From: Pseudoxanthomonas sp. PXM02
Lineage (GTDB): Bacteria > Pseudomonadota > Gammaproteobacteria > Xanthomonadales > Xanthomonadaceae
Assembly: GCF_014851805.1 (NCBI RefSeq)
Contig: NZ_JACVAK010000001.1
Coordinates: 558,001 to 622,000 of the forward strand
Length of the DNA stretch: 64,000 nucleotides
Direction of reading: 5' to 3'
Below are positions 7,628 to 15,790 of the stretch, piece by piece. The notes under the pieces are model-generated. The model saw only the letters and a program-made list of their open reading frames with translations, made no database searches and had not been told where the DNA came from. A program made the translations under genes and the position numbers. Position 1 is the first letter of the stretch, and each line of letters begins with the position of its first letter.

Positions 7628-8605
7628 ATGCAGCCTTCCTCTCCCTCCGATGTCACCGTCGCGATGGCCGGCCTCGACCTGCTGCCGGTCACGCGCCTGA
7701 AAGTCGCGTGCTCGCTGCTGGCCGCTGACCGCGTGACGGTCCGCCTGGTCGAATGGGGCGCCGAACCGGCGTCCCTGCTGGTGGCGGACGAGACCAGTTA
7801 CGCGGGCCGCCACGCGATCGATTCCGCGCGACACGACCAGGTGCCGGCTATCCGTCTCAACGGTGTGCCACGCGCGACCGATCCGATGCCGGCCCTGCCG
7901 AAGCTGGCGACCGTCCGCGATTTCGTCGACGCGCTGAAAGCCTGCCTGCAAGCCGGCACGAACGCTCCGCCGACCGACACGCCCTCGGGATGGGATGTGC
8001 CTCTCGCGCAGCCCTTGCTGGAACAGCTCCGCCTGGACCGTCGTCGACCGGGACGGGTATTGATCGAACTCGGCCTGTTCCGCGTGATCAGCGAACCGCT
8101 CGCCGGCCGGCTGCACATGCTGCGGCGGATGCCACTGGACGACCTGCTGGAGCGCGCGCTGAAGCCGGACTGGCGCATCACCGAGCTTTCGGAGAAAGAC
8201 TGGCAGACCACCTTCCTGCCCGATGTCACCGGCAGCCACGCGATCGAGAGCCTGTGGTGGCGACTGCTGCCGCATCTTGCGGGTGACGAACTGCCGCGCG
8301 TGACCGATACCCAGCGCCTGCGCGCATGGCCCGATCTCGATGTAGCCGCCACGCCGGCCGCGTGGCCGTTGGTGCTGGCCCATCTCGGGGGCAGATCGTG
8401 GCGCGCACACGAGCTGGCGTCCGCCACCGGCGTGTCTGCGCACGAGGTCCAGCGCGTGATGGCCCTGGTCCGCCTGAGCGGTCTGGAAGCCGCACCGTCA
8501 CAATCGCCTGCCAGCGTGCGGGCGACCGCCGCGCAGCATGCCGGCACGCTGTTGAGAATGGCCAAGCGCTTCGGCCTGACACTGTTGGGGAAGGCCCATG
8601 GATAA
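7628..8605 (+). CDS. Cassette protein with helix-turn-helix-like C-terminus
   Basis: A 325-aa protein I do not recognise by name. The N-terminus (VTRLKVACSLLAADRVTVRL) is mixed alpha/beta. The middle contains LEQLRLDRRRPGRVLIELGL and LLERALKPDWRITELSEKDW. The C-terminal 80 residues (WRAHELASATGVSAHEVQRV followed by MALVRLSGLEAA) read like a winged-helix or HTH module. Its stop overlaps the GTPase start by 8 nt, so the two are translationally coupled. The position between Roadblock proteins and a GTPase parallels the DUF742 (CvnC) slot in actinobacterial conservons. The start at 7628 lacks a clear ribosome binding site; an ATG at 7667 is possible. Confidence 0.6.
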   Translation: MQPSSPSDVTVAMAGLDLLPVTRLKVACSLLAADRVTVRLVEWGAEPASLLVADETSYAGRHAIDSARHDQVPAIRLNGVPRATDPMPALPKLATVRDFVDALKACLQAGTNAPPTDTPSGWDVPLAQPLLEQLRLDRRRPGRVLIELGLFRVISEPLAGRLHMLRRMPLDDLLERALKPDWRITELSEKDWQTTFLPDVTGSHAIESLWWRLLPHLAGDELPRVTDTQRLRAWPDLDVAATPAAWPLVLAHLGGRSWRAHELASATGVSAHEVQRVMALVRLSGLEAAPSQSPASVRATAAQHAGTLLRMAKRFGLTLLGKAHG

Positions 8606-9164
8606 CTACGGCAACAAACTCGTCTTCGTCGGTGGCATGGGCGCGGGCAAGACCACCGCCATCCGCGCCATCTCCGATACTGAGCCGGTGAGCACCGACA
8701 TGCCGCTGAGCACCGATGCCACGGAAGAGAAGTCCCTCACCACGGTGGCGCTGGACTACAGCAGCGTGGATCTGGACGAAGGCGAGCTGCTGCACGTGTA
8801 CGGCGTGCCCGGACAGAAGTACCTCAACTTCATGTGGCCGATGGTCTGCACCGGCGCGATCGGCATCATCGTGCTGGTCAATGCCTGCCAGAACGATGCG
8901 GTCGACAGCACCGCCGAACTGCTCCGCGATTTCGGCGAGCTCGCGCCGGAGGCAAGCTTCGTAGTCGGCGTGACCAAGAGCGACCTGGCCCCTGAGTTCC
9001 AGCTGCCCGTGTTCCGCGATGCGCTCAACGCCAGCGGCTACCAGGTGCCGGTCATGAAGGTCGACGCACGCGTGACCACCCAGGTCGAGTTCCTGATCAG
9101 GACGCTCCTGTCCTACCAGCACGCAGGCTCACAGCTGAACCTGGCAACCACCGGCGCACGCTGA
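8598..9164 (+). CDS. Small Ras-like GTPase (MglA/CvnD-like)
   Basis: A 188-aa GTP-binding protein. The P-loop GGMGAGKTT lies at residues 12-20, the switch II region GVPGQKYL at 69-76, and the G4 base-recognition motif TKSD at 126-129. In switch II the usual Asp of D-x-x-G is Gly (YGVPGQ), as in some bacterial Srp102/MglA-type GTPases, which may lower intrinsic hydrolysis. It is translationally coupled to the preceding HTH-like protein and lies last in a run with two Roadblock proteins, which likely act as GAP, GEF or scaffold. The output is unknown; bacterial relatives control polarity, gliding, pili or signalling. Confidence 0.85.
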   Translation: MDNYGNKLVFVGGMGAGKTTAIRAISDTEPVSTDMPLSTDATEEKSLTTVALDYSSVDLDEGELLHVYGVPGQKYLNFMWPMVCTGAIGIIVLVNACQNDAVDSTAELLRDFGELAPEASFVVGVTKSDLAPEFQLPVFRDALNASGYQVPVMKVDARVTTQVEFLIRTLLSYQHAGSQLNLATTGAR

Positions 9165-9172
9165 CACCGCCG

Positions 9173-9190
9173 CACCGCATCCCTGCGGTG
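9173..9190 (+). terminator. Hairpin after the GTPase cassette
   Basis: CACCGCA-TCCC-TGCGGTG is a perfect 7-bp stem with a 4-nt loop, 8 nt after the GTPase stop codon. There is no U-run, so it may be a weak or Rho-assisted terminator or an mRNA end. Confidence 0.35.
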
Positions 9191-9291
9191 ACGGCGACGC
9201 ACACAGCGGGAGATGCACTGCGATCGAGCGATCTGTTGCCTGCGTACTTCCTGCAGGTCTGTTCGACCTTGGACGGAACGCCCCAGGGTCG

Positions 9292-9567
9292 TCACGTGGA
9301 GAAAATCCCGATCAAGGCGAACGGCAGCAGGATGGCGCCTATGCCCACCATGAACGCGCCCGTCTTGAGGAGCCATCCTATGAAGAAGTGCCTTCTCCCA
9401 TGGACAAGGCTGGCTTCATGATCAGCGAACCTCACCACGCCGCCATCCGTCCTGTTGTCGAACTCGTACTTCATCAGATCGCGCTTCGCTTTCGATGCCT
9501 TGACGACGAATCGAAATCCGACAGCCATTAGCAGGATGCAGAAGATCAGAAATATCCATGCGCCCAC
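9292..9567 (-). CDS. Small membrane protein with GGVV motif, paralogue A
   Basis: From a GTG at 9567 (AGGGGG 6 nt upstream) this encodes about 91 aa. It has a hydrophobic segment (GAWIFLIFCILLMAVGFRFV), a soluble motif YEFDNRTDGGVVRFADHEAS, then a second hydrophobic segment ending FALIGIFST. The same module occurs at the C-terminus of the gene at 15791-16651 (YEFHNTSAGGVVEFASFEAS), so the two are paralogues. No named family is recognised. The longer upstream frame has no start with a ribosome binding site and its translation looks non-coding. Confidence 0.6.
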   Translation of the reverse strand: MGAWIFLIFCILLMAVGFRFVVKASKAKRDLMKYEFDNRTDGGVVRFADHEASLVHGRRHFFIGWLLKTGAFMVGIGAILLPFALIGIFST

Positions 9568-9748
9568 GATGAACCCCCTGTTTCTGATTGAACCCGGTTG
9601 TTTTCCAACGCCACTGTTGATGCCCAGCGCACTGCTCGCTCCTCCACGCATGCCTCCCGGTAGCGCCGCGACGGCTCCGGCAACGGCGAAGCGTTCGATC
9701 CCGGCAGGCATGTCGCGCCTGGCTGGATCCTGATCCGGTCGTCGACGC

Positions 9749-10054
9749 TCAGTCCGCCACCCGCCGGTAGATGACGCCCATCGGACCGGACAGCGTGTTG
9801 TCGTCCACGCGCGTGAGCACCAGCGCCGCGCCGTCGACTTCGGGATGGGACAGACGCACGCGGTCGTCATCCACCTCGTAGCGCAACCGCACCTCCACGC
9901 CGCCCAGCGCCGCGGACTGCACCACCGAGCCGTCGCGGTCGAATCGCAGCTGGCTCAGTCCCATCGCATCTTCGTAGGTGCCCTGCATGCCGCTGCCGCA
10001 GGCGGCCAGCAGCAACACCAGGCACGCCAGCGGGACGATTCGCGCGATCGCCAT
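9749..10054 (-). CDS. Small lipoprotein
   Basis: A 101-aa predicted lipoprotein, MAIARIVPLACLVLLLAACG, with a LLAA-C lipobox at Cys19. The mature domain (GTYEDAMGLSQLRFDRDGSV) is a short beta-rich fold with a C-terminal MGVIYRRVAD. It begins 2 nt after the stop of the preceding lipoprotein gene, so it is probably the last gene of the 12745-9749 group. Function unknown; the periplasmic location is supported by the signal sequence. Confidence 0.75.
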   Translation of the reverse strand: MAIARIVPLACLVLLLAACGSGMQGTYEDAMGLSQLRFDRDGSVVQSAALGGVEVRLRYEVDDDRVRLSHPEVDGAALVLTRVDDNTLSGPMGVIYRRVAD

Positions 10055-10055
10055 G

Positions 10056-10847
10056 TCATGGTCCTCCTGCGCCGAACTGCCGATCGCCCAGCGACACCGG
10101 TCTCCCGTAGCGGTCGCTGCCGATGCTGTAGCCCTCCAGGCGCGCGGTGATCACCGGACCATCGCTGCGGCGGTTGACGCCGGTGATGCGCAGGCGGCTG
10201 TCCAGCGTGACGTCGCGCAGTCCGCTGTTTCGCGCCAGTACGTCCTGCGCGGCGGCCGCATCGAGCGGCCAGAAGTTGAGCTCTTCCGGGTTGTCGATCT
10301 GCAGGCTGACGCGTTGCTGGCGTTCGGCGGGCGACGGCTGCGCGTTGAAATGGAACACGCTGCCCGGCATGAAGGCATCCAGGTAGTAGCCGCCGCGTGC
10401 ACTGTCGTACTCGCCGAACCGCGCGTTGACGTTCAGGCGCAACCGTCCGACGTCGGCAGTGCCGTCATGGATCGCCTGCAGGCGCCCCCGTTCGTCCTGC
10501 AACAGTGCGGGGCGCTGGAACTCGTCGGCATAGACCACCCGCGACTGCTGGCCCGCCCATGTGGCGATGGGCGGCTCGCGTCCTTCCAGACGATAGGACA
10601 GCAGCAGCATCTGCAGGTCGTCCGGATGGTCCAGCTGGCGTTCGCCGTAACGCGCTTCCGTCACCGCAGGCTGCGTGGAAGAAGACGTCGATGCCGCGCC
10701 TGCCACCGGCGCAGCGCTGGACGACGGTGCGGGCGTTGCAGTGGCCGCCGCCGCCTCCTCGACCGCGGCGTCGGTACCGCCACCACAGGCGGACAGCACC
10801 AGGAGCAGCGCCGCGATCGCGGACGCGCGTATCTCAGAGGCGGACAT
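10056..10847 (-). CDS. Lipoprotein of unknown function
   Basis: A 263-aa product from the ATG at 10847. The lipoprotein signal MSASEIRASAIAALLLVLSA ends at Cys21, followed by a low-complexity Ala/Thr/Ser/Pro linker (about 25-60) and a mature domain with YGERQLDHPDDLQMLLLSYR and DDLQ/NPEE segments. It overlaps the upstream gene's stop by 14 nt, indicating an operon. No family recognised. The linker suggests a tether between the membrane and a globular periplasmic domain. Confidence 0.75.
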   Translation of the reverse strand: MSASEIRASAIAALLLVLSACGGGTDAAVEEAAAATATPAPSSSAAPVAGAASTSSSTQPAVTEARYGERQLDHPDDLQMLLLSYRLEGREPPIATWAGQQSRVVYADEFQRPALLQDERGRLQAIHDGTADVGRLRLNVNARFGEYDSARGGYYLDAFMPGSVFHFNAQPSPAERQQRVSLQIDNPEELNFWPLDAAAAQDVLARNSGLRDVTLDSRLRITGVNRRSDGPVITARLEGYSIGSDRYGRPVSLGDRQFGAGGP

Positions 10848-11781
10848 CGCTGGCATCGCCGGCCTCCTTGACCTCGGCATCGCGACGCGCCTGGCCGAGC
10901 CGCTGCAACTCCGCCCCCATGCCTTCCACGACGGCGTAGGTGTCGCTCTGCTGGATCATGGCGGTGTAGAACTCCATCACCAGCCCCGGGTTCTTGCCGC
11001 TAAGCACGACACGCGCACTGATGTTCAGGCCGCACCCCTGGGTCCAGCGGGCGCTGGTGTTGTCGCTGGCCGCATAGACACCGTTGCGGCACTGGTTGAA
11101 CAGTGGATTGGCCTCGGACAGCGGACTGCCCGCACGGTCGTAGATCCACTGCAGATCGCGCGTGCCGGCCGCATAGCCGCGCGGCGAATCGATGTTCTCG
11201 CGCACCTGCGGCTGTCCGTACTTGCCGGTCAGCGCTTCCAGCGTGGCGTCCACCGAAGGCATCTGGCCATCGCGGAACTTCTGCGTGCGCCAGATCGCCA
11301 CCGCCGTTTCCTTGCCCGGCACGCCCGGCGTGGCGACGCTGACGATCTCGTCGGTGTGCTCCCACTTGAACTTGCCGCGGCACTCCTGCCACTCGCGCGC
11401 GAAGTTGCACGGCCGGTAGCTGCCTTTCTCGACGGTGAAGAACTGCGTGCCCAGCTCGACGCCGTAGGTATCCAGCCGATCGAGCCAGCGCTTTTCCTCG
11501 GTCACCACCGCGTCTTCGCCCAGCGTGCAGCGCACGGTGGACAGCGCTTCCTCGCGCGTCATGCCCGGGCGCAACCCGGTGATGTCCGGGCCGACCAGGT
11601 CCTTGCGCACCTTCGGCGGACAACGCAGCGACGCGGTGCCGTCGGGCGCGGCCGCCGCCGCTTCCTCCAGTTCATCGACCGGCACGCCCATTTCCTCCTG
11701 GCCGTCGGCGAGGTCGTTGTCGCCGCCGCAGGCGGACAGCAGCAGGACGGACAGGGCCAGCAGGGGCAAGGTCTTCGTCAT
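10834..11781 (-). CDS. Lipoprotein, cysteine-containing, unknown function
   Basis: A 315-aa product starting MTKTLPLLALSVLLLSACGG (lipobox LLSA-C18), with AAGGAA 8 nt before the ATG at 11781. An acidic linker (DNDLADGQEEMGVPVDELEE) precedes a globular domain with DITGLRPGMTREEALSTVRC and several cysteines (RPCNFAREWQECRG, NQCRNGVY, TQGCGLN), which probably form disulfides in the periplasm. The phrase LRPGMTREEA resembles the start of SmpA/OmlA-like domains, but the similarity is short. It overlaps the next lipoprotein gene. Confidence 0.75.
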   Translation of the reverse strand: MTKTLPLLALSVLLLSACGGDNDLADGQEEMGVPVDELEEAAAAAPDGTASLRCPPKVRKDLVGPDITGLRPGMTREEALSTVRCTLGEDAVVTEEKRWLDRLDTYGVELGTQFFTVEKGSYRPCNFAREWQECRGKFKWEHTDEIVSVATPGVPGKETAVAIWRTQKFRDGQMPSVDATLEALTGKYGQPQVRENIDSPRGYAAGTRDLQWIYDRAGSPLSEANPLFNQCRNGVYAASDNTSARWTQGCGLNISARVVLSGKNPGLVMEFYTAMIQQSDTYAVVEGMGAELQRLGQARRDAEVKEAGDASDVRL

Positions 11782-11842
11782 CGGCATTTCCTTTTCTGGG
11801 TGATGGGTGTCGTGGCGCGCGCGGGCGACACGGCGCAACGGG

Positions 11843-12745
11843 TCAGTCCAGCAACACGATCTCGACCCGGCGATTGGCTTCCGCCTCGGGCGTGCGCGGT
11901 TGCTTGAGGCGTGTCTTGCCGAAGCCCTGCACGTCGACGCGTTGCGGCGCGATGCCGAACGCACGCTGCAGGTATTCGGCGACAGCGGCCGCACGCTGGC
12001 GCGACAGGCGCAGGTTGGCGTCCGCGTTGCCGACGGCATCGGTATGGCCGTGGATGCCGATGCGCCGTGCGGACAGCGCGGGCGTCAGCAGGATCCGGCC
12101 CAACTCGTCGAGTTGCGGCAGGCTGTCTGGCCGGATCGTCGCCTGCGCGAAGTCGAACAGGATGTTCAGATCGACGCGGCCCGCGTTCGTCAGTGCGTCA
12201 CCCAGGCTTCCCGCATCCTGCAGGTCGGCCTGCGCGACCGGCATGGCGATGGCGCAGGTGGCTGGCGGTGTCACCGGTGATGGCGCGCGGGCCAGGTCGA
12301 ACTGCTTGCATGCGGGCGCACCGCTGACCTTGCCGGAGAACCGGCGACCCTCCGCATCGACATGGCCGTCGAAGTGCACCACGCGGTAGCCCCCGGGCTT
12401 GAGCAGCCAGTCCCCGCCCTTGAGTTGCAGCCGGCCTGACGCGGGGTCGTACTGGCCGGTCATGGTGAAGCAGCCGGTGGGCACCCGCGGGTTGCGCGGG
12501 TCCGCATAGAAATGGAAGAGCGCGCGCGCCTGCGTGGGCGTGGCCTCGGCGATGCTGAGCGTCAGCCCGGTCAGGCCCTGCGCACAGACATAGGTGCCCA
12601 CCCAAGGACCCAGGACGCTACGCGCAGGCGCTGGCGTCTGGGCGAGGGCCGGTCCGGCGACACCGCACCCTGCGGCGGCGATGAGCATGGCGACGGGCGC
12701 GCCCCGGCCCCGCCACCACCGCCAGTGTCCGCTGTCCGTTCCCAT
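11843..12745 (-). CDS. OmpA-family envelope protein
   Basis: A 300-aa protein. Signal segment GAPVAMLIAAAGCGVAGPAL is followed by ALA-Q (an alternative lipobox AAG-C exists). An N-terminal domain contains GPWVGTYVCAQGLTGLTLSI. The C-terminal OmpA/Pal peptidoglycan-binding domain (about 180-300) has ILFDFAQATIRPDSLPQLDE, the GIHGHTDAVGNADANLRLSR motif and RRVEIVLLD. Such domains bind diaminopimelate in peptidoglycan non-covalently. It is the first gene of a four-gene envelope group running to 9749. The start at 12745 (MGTDSG) is chosen because it sits directly before the signal. Confidence 0.85.
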   Translation of the reverse strand: MGTDSGHWRWWRGRGAPVAMLIAAAGCGVAGPALAQTPAPARSVLGPWVGTYVCAQGLTGLTLSIAEATPTQARALFHFYADPRNPRVPTGCFTMTGQYDPASGRLQLKGGDWLLKPGGYRVVHFDGHVDAEGRRFSGKVSGAPACKQFDLARAPSPVTPPATCAIAMPVAQADLQDAGSLGDALTNAGRVDLNILFDFAQATIRPDSLPQLDELGRILLTPALSARRIGIHGHTDAVGNADANLRLSRQRAAAVAEYLQRAFGIAPQRVDVQGFGKTRLKQPRTPEAEANRRVEIVLLD

Positions 12746-12915
12746 GCACGCCCCCCGGATGTCCGTCCGGGCGCCACACGGCCCGGCCATGGAACCGAGG
12801 CTGCGGGTGCTGCGCCCCCGGCGTCCTCATGGCGTTTTCAAGAAACCTTCAAGCCCGCCGGCACGGGCTTTTCGCCTGCCCAACCGCCCCTGTAACCGGC
12901 GTTATCATCGATCGC

Positions 12916-15663
12916 ATGCCACCTACCCCGCCTCCCGACGCCCGCCTCTACCGCTGGCGCTTCGGCACCGTCGAGTTCGACGAAGCCCGCCACGAGCTGC
13001 GGGTCGCCGGCCTGGCCGTCGACATCGAGCACAAGCCGCTGCAGGTGCTGTCGGTACTGCTGCGCCACGTCGGCGAGGTGGTGACCAAGGAGGAACTGTT
13101 CGACCAGGTCTGGACCGGCCGGATCACCGTCGACCACGTCCTGGCCACCGCCATCGGCAAGCTGCGCAAGGCGCTCGATGCCGCCGGCGAAGACCGCATC
13201 GCCACCGTCCCGCGCGTGGGCTACCGCCTCGACGGGCCGGTCGAACGCGTGGCGCAGGGACAGCGGCTCGGCACCGCGCTGAGCTTCGTCGCCGGCCAAC
13301 CGGTGCCCGGCCGCGAACACTTCCTGCTCGAACGCCCGCTCGGCCGCACCCTGGGCAGCGAAGTCTGGCTGGCCCGACAGCCGCGCAGCCGCGATGCGCG
13401 CGTGTTCAAGTTCAGCGTGGGCGGCGAGCGCCTGGCCGCCATCAAGCGCGAGGCCACGCTGATGCGCGTGCTGCGCGACACGCTGGGCGAGCGCGACGAC
13501 TTCGTGCGCGTGCTGGACTGGAATTTCGAAACCGAACCGTACTTCCTCGAATGCGAGTACGGCGGCCAGGCCCTGCCCGACTGGGCAGGCGAACACGGCG
13601 CGCTGGCCGGCTGGGACCGCGCGCGCAAGCTGGCGTTCTTCCTGCAGATCGCGGCAACGGTCGATGCCGCGCACGGCGTGGGTGTGCTGCACAAGGACAT
13701 CAAGCCGGACAACGTGCTGGTGCGTGCGCGCCAGGACGAACGGTGGCAGCCCTGCCTCACCGACTTCGGCAACAGCCGCCTGCTGCAACCGGAGCGGCTG
13801 GCCGAACTCGGCATCACCGGCATGGGCATGACGGTGACCACCGCCGGCAGCGACAGCTCGGGCACCCCGCTCTACCTGGCACCGGAACTGATCGCCGGCC
13901 AGCCGGCCACGGTGCGCAGCGATGTCTACGCGCTGGGCGTGCTGCTGTACCAGTGGCTGGTGGGCGACCTGCGTCGCCCGATGGCACCCGGCTGGGAGCG
14001 CGACATCGATGATCCGCTGCTGCTGGAAGACATCGGCCGCGCCACCGACGGCGACCCGGCGCGGCGCCTCGGCAGCGTGGCGGACCTGATCGATCGCCTG
14101 TCCTCGTTGCCGCAGCGACGCGCACGCGAGGACGAACAACAGGCGGCAGAGCGCAACGCCCGGCACGCGCAACGGATGCTGGAACGCACGCATGCGCGGC
14201 GTCCCTGGATCGTCGCCAGCTTCGCGCTGCTCAGCGCGGGCCTGCTGGCGAGTTCGCTGTTCTGGTACCGCAGCGAACAGCAGCGCCAGAGCGCCGCGAT
14301 GCAGGCCGCCCGCGCCGAGGCGGTGACGCGCTTCCTCAGCGACGACCTGATCGGCGCACTGAGTCCGGGCGGCGCCGGCTTCGAACGCGATCCCACCGTG
14401 CGGCAGATGCTCGAACAGGCCGGCACGCCGCTGGCCGCGCGCTTCGACAGGGACCCTGCCGTGCGCGGCGGCATCCACGCGGCACTGGGGGATGCCTGGC
14501 GCACGCTCGGCGACCGTGAACGCGCCGCCGACCACCTGCGGCAGGCGGTGCAGGACTACGGTCGTGCATTCGGCGTGGACGACGAGCAGACGCTGGTCAC
14601 GCGCTATGGCCTGGTGCGCACGCTGGCCTATGCCGGCACGCGCGAATCCTTCGCCGAGGCCGAGCGGCAACTGCAGGAAGCCGACCGCCTCGCCGGCCGC
14701 CTACGGCTGGACGGCCGGAACGACGTGGCCCTGTATGCCGCCATCGCACGCGGCCAGCTTCACTTCCAGCAACTGCAGATCGAACCGTCACTGGTCGCGC
14801 ACCGCCGCGCGGATGCGTTGCAGCGCGCCTTGCGTCCCGACGACGCCTCGATGGCCGCGCTGATCCGCTCCAACATCGCCGATGCCCTGCTCCGCTCCGG
14901 CAAGGCCGAAGAAGCGGTGCCGCTGCTGCAACAGCTGCTGGCCGATCCACTGCTGGATGCGGGCCGGATCGGCGAGTCCACGGTCGCGGGTTACCGCGTG
15001 ATGCTGGCGCGTGCGCTGCGCAACATGGGCCGTTACGCCGAGGCGCTGCCGATCGCGCAGACCGCGGCCGCCACCACCGAACGCATCCTCGGCCCCGACG
15101 ACTACACCACGCTGGTGCAGCTCTCGCTGGTGGCCAGCATCCACGACTACGCCGACGCCTGCCCCAAGGCATTGCCCATCGCGCGCACGGTGCGCGAGCG
15201 CATGGCGAAGCGCTATGGCGAAGAACGCCAGGCCACGCTGATCGAGACGGGCAACCTGGGCTTCAAGGAATACGCCTGCGGCGACCGTCCTGCGGGCCTG
15301 GCCTACCTGCGCCAGGCGGAGAGCGGATTGCGTCGGCACTTCGGCGAAGACAATGTCGCCGCGCACAGCTTCCGCTATGCGCTGGCCGGCCACCTCGCCA
15401 CCGAAGGCCAGTACACGGAGGCGCTGGAAATGGTCGAGGGCCTCAGCGTGCCCGCGCTCACTGCCGGCGACTCCACGCCCGGCTGGGAACACCGCCTGCA
15501 GGCGCTGCGCGGCCAGATCCTCATGCAGTCGGGCCACGCGCAGGAAGGTCGCCCGCTGCTGGTCGCCGCGGTCGCCGCACTGACCGACCTCGGCACGCCG
15601 GAGGAAGACGAGATGGCCGCGTGGCAACGCCTGTTGCAGGGCCCGGGGGGCGCGGGGGATTGA
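12916..15663 (+). CDS. Winged-helix / Ser-Thr kinase / TM / TPR fusion
   Basis: A 915-aa signalling protein. Residues 1-105 form an OmpR/PhoB-type winged-helix DNA-binding domain (DIEHKPLQVLSVLLRHVGEV, VPRVGYRLDGPVE). About 125-400 is a Hanks-type kinase domain with a Gly-rich loop (LERPLGRTLGSEVWLA), catalytic loop HKDIKPDN (H259, D261), TDFGNS (D283) and APE (322-324). A single transmembrane helix lies near 430-450. The C-terminal 450 residues carry TPR-like repeats, probably periplasmic. The ATG at 12916 is used; the upstream extension has no coding character. It is divergent from the OmpA/lipoprotein group. This looks like a membrane sensor that both binds DNA and phosphorylates; targets are unknown. 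Confidence 0.9.
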   Translation: MPPTPPPDARLYRWRFGTVEFDEARHELRVAGLAVDIEHKPLQVLSVLLRHVGEVVTKEELFDQVWTGRITVDHVLATAIGKLRKALDAAGEDRIATVPRVGYRLDGPVERVAQGQRLGTALSFVAGQPVPGREHFLLERPLGRTLGSEVWLARQPRSRDARVFKFSVGGERLAAIKREATLMRVLRDTLGERDDFVRVLDWNFETEPYFLECEYGGQALPDWAGEHGALAGWDRARKLAFFLQIAATVDAAHGVGVLHKDIKPDNVLVRARQDERWQPCLTDFGNSRLLQPERLAELGITGMGMTVTTAGSDSSGTPLYLAPELIAGQPATVRSDVYALGVLLYQWLVGDLRRPMAPGWERDIDDPLLLEDIGRATDGDPARRLGSVADLIDRLSSLPQRRAREDEQQAAERNARHAQRMLERTHARRPWIVASFALLSAGLLASSLFWYRSEQQRQSAAMQAARAEAVTRFLSDDLIGALSPGGAGFERDPTVRQMLEQAGTPLAARFDRDPAVRGGIHAALGDAWRTLGDRERAADHLRQAVQDYGRAFGVDDEQTLVTRYGLVRTLAYAGTRESFAEAERQLQEADRLAGRLRLDGRNDVALYAAIARGQLHFQQLQIEPSLVAHRRADALQRALRPDDASMAALIRSNIADALLRSGKAEEAVPLLQQLLADPLLDAGRIGESTVAGYRVMLARALRNMGRYAEALPIAQTAAATTERILGPDDYTTLVQLSLVASIHDYADACPKALPIARTVRERMAKRYGEERQATLIETGNLGFKEYACGDRPAGLAYLRQAESGLRRHFGEDNVAAHSFRYALAGHLATEGQYTEALEMVEGLSVPALTAGDSTPGWEHRLQALRGQILMQSGHAQEGRPLLVAAVAALTDLGTPEEDEMAAWQRLLQGPGGAGD

Positions 15664-15790
15664 GGTGGTATCCGGGGGGATGGACGTCCGCCTCGCTCAA
15701 AGCGGGGCCGGCCTGCATCCACTGCCGGCGATACGTGTTCGCAGAATCTGCGGGACATGTCCGGAACAGCGTCACTCACAGGGGAAGCGT

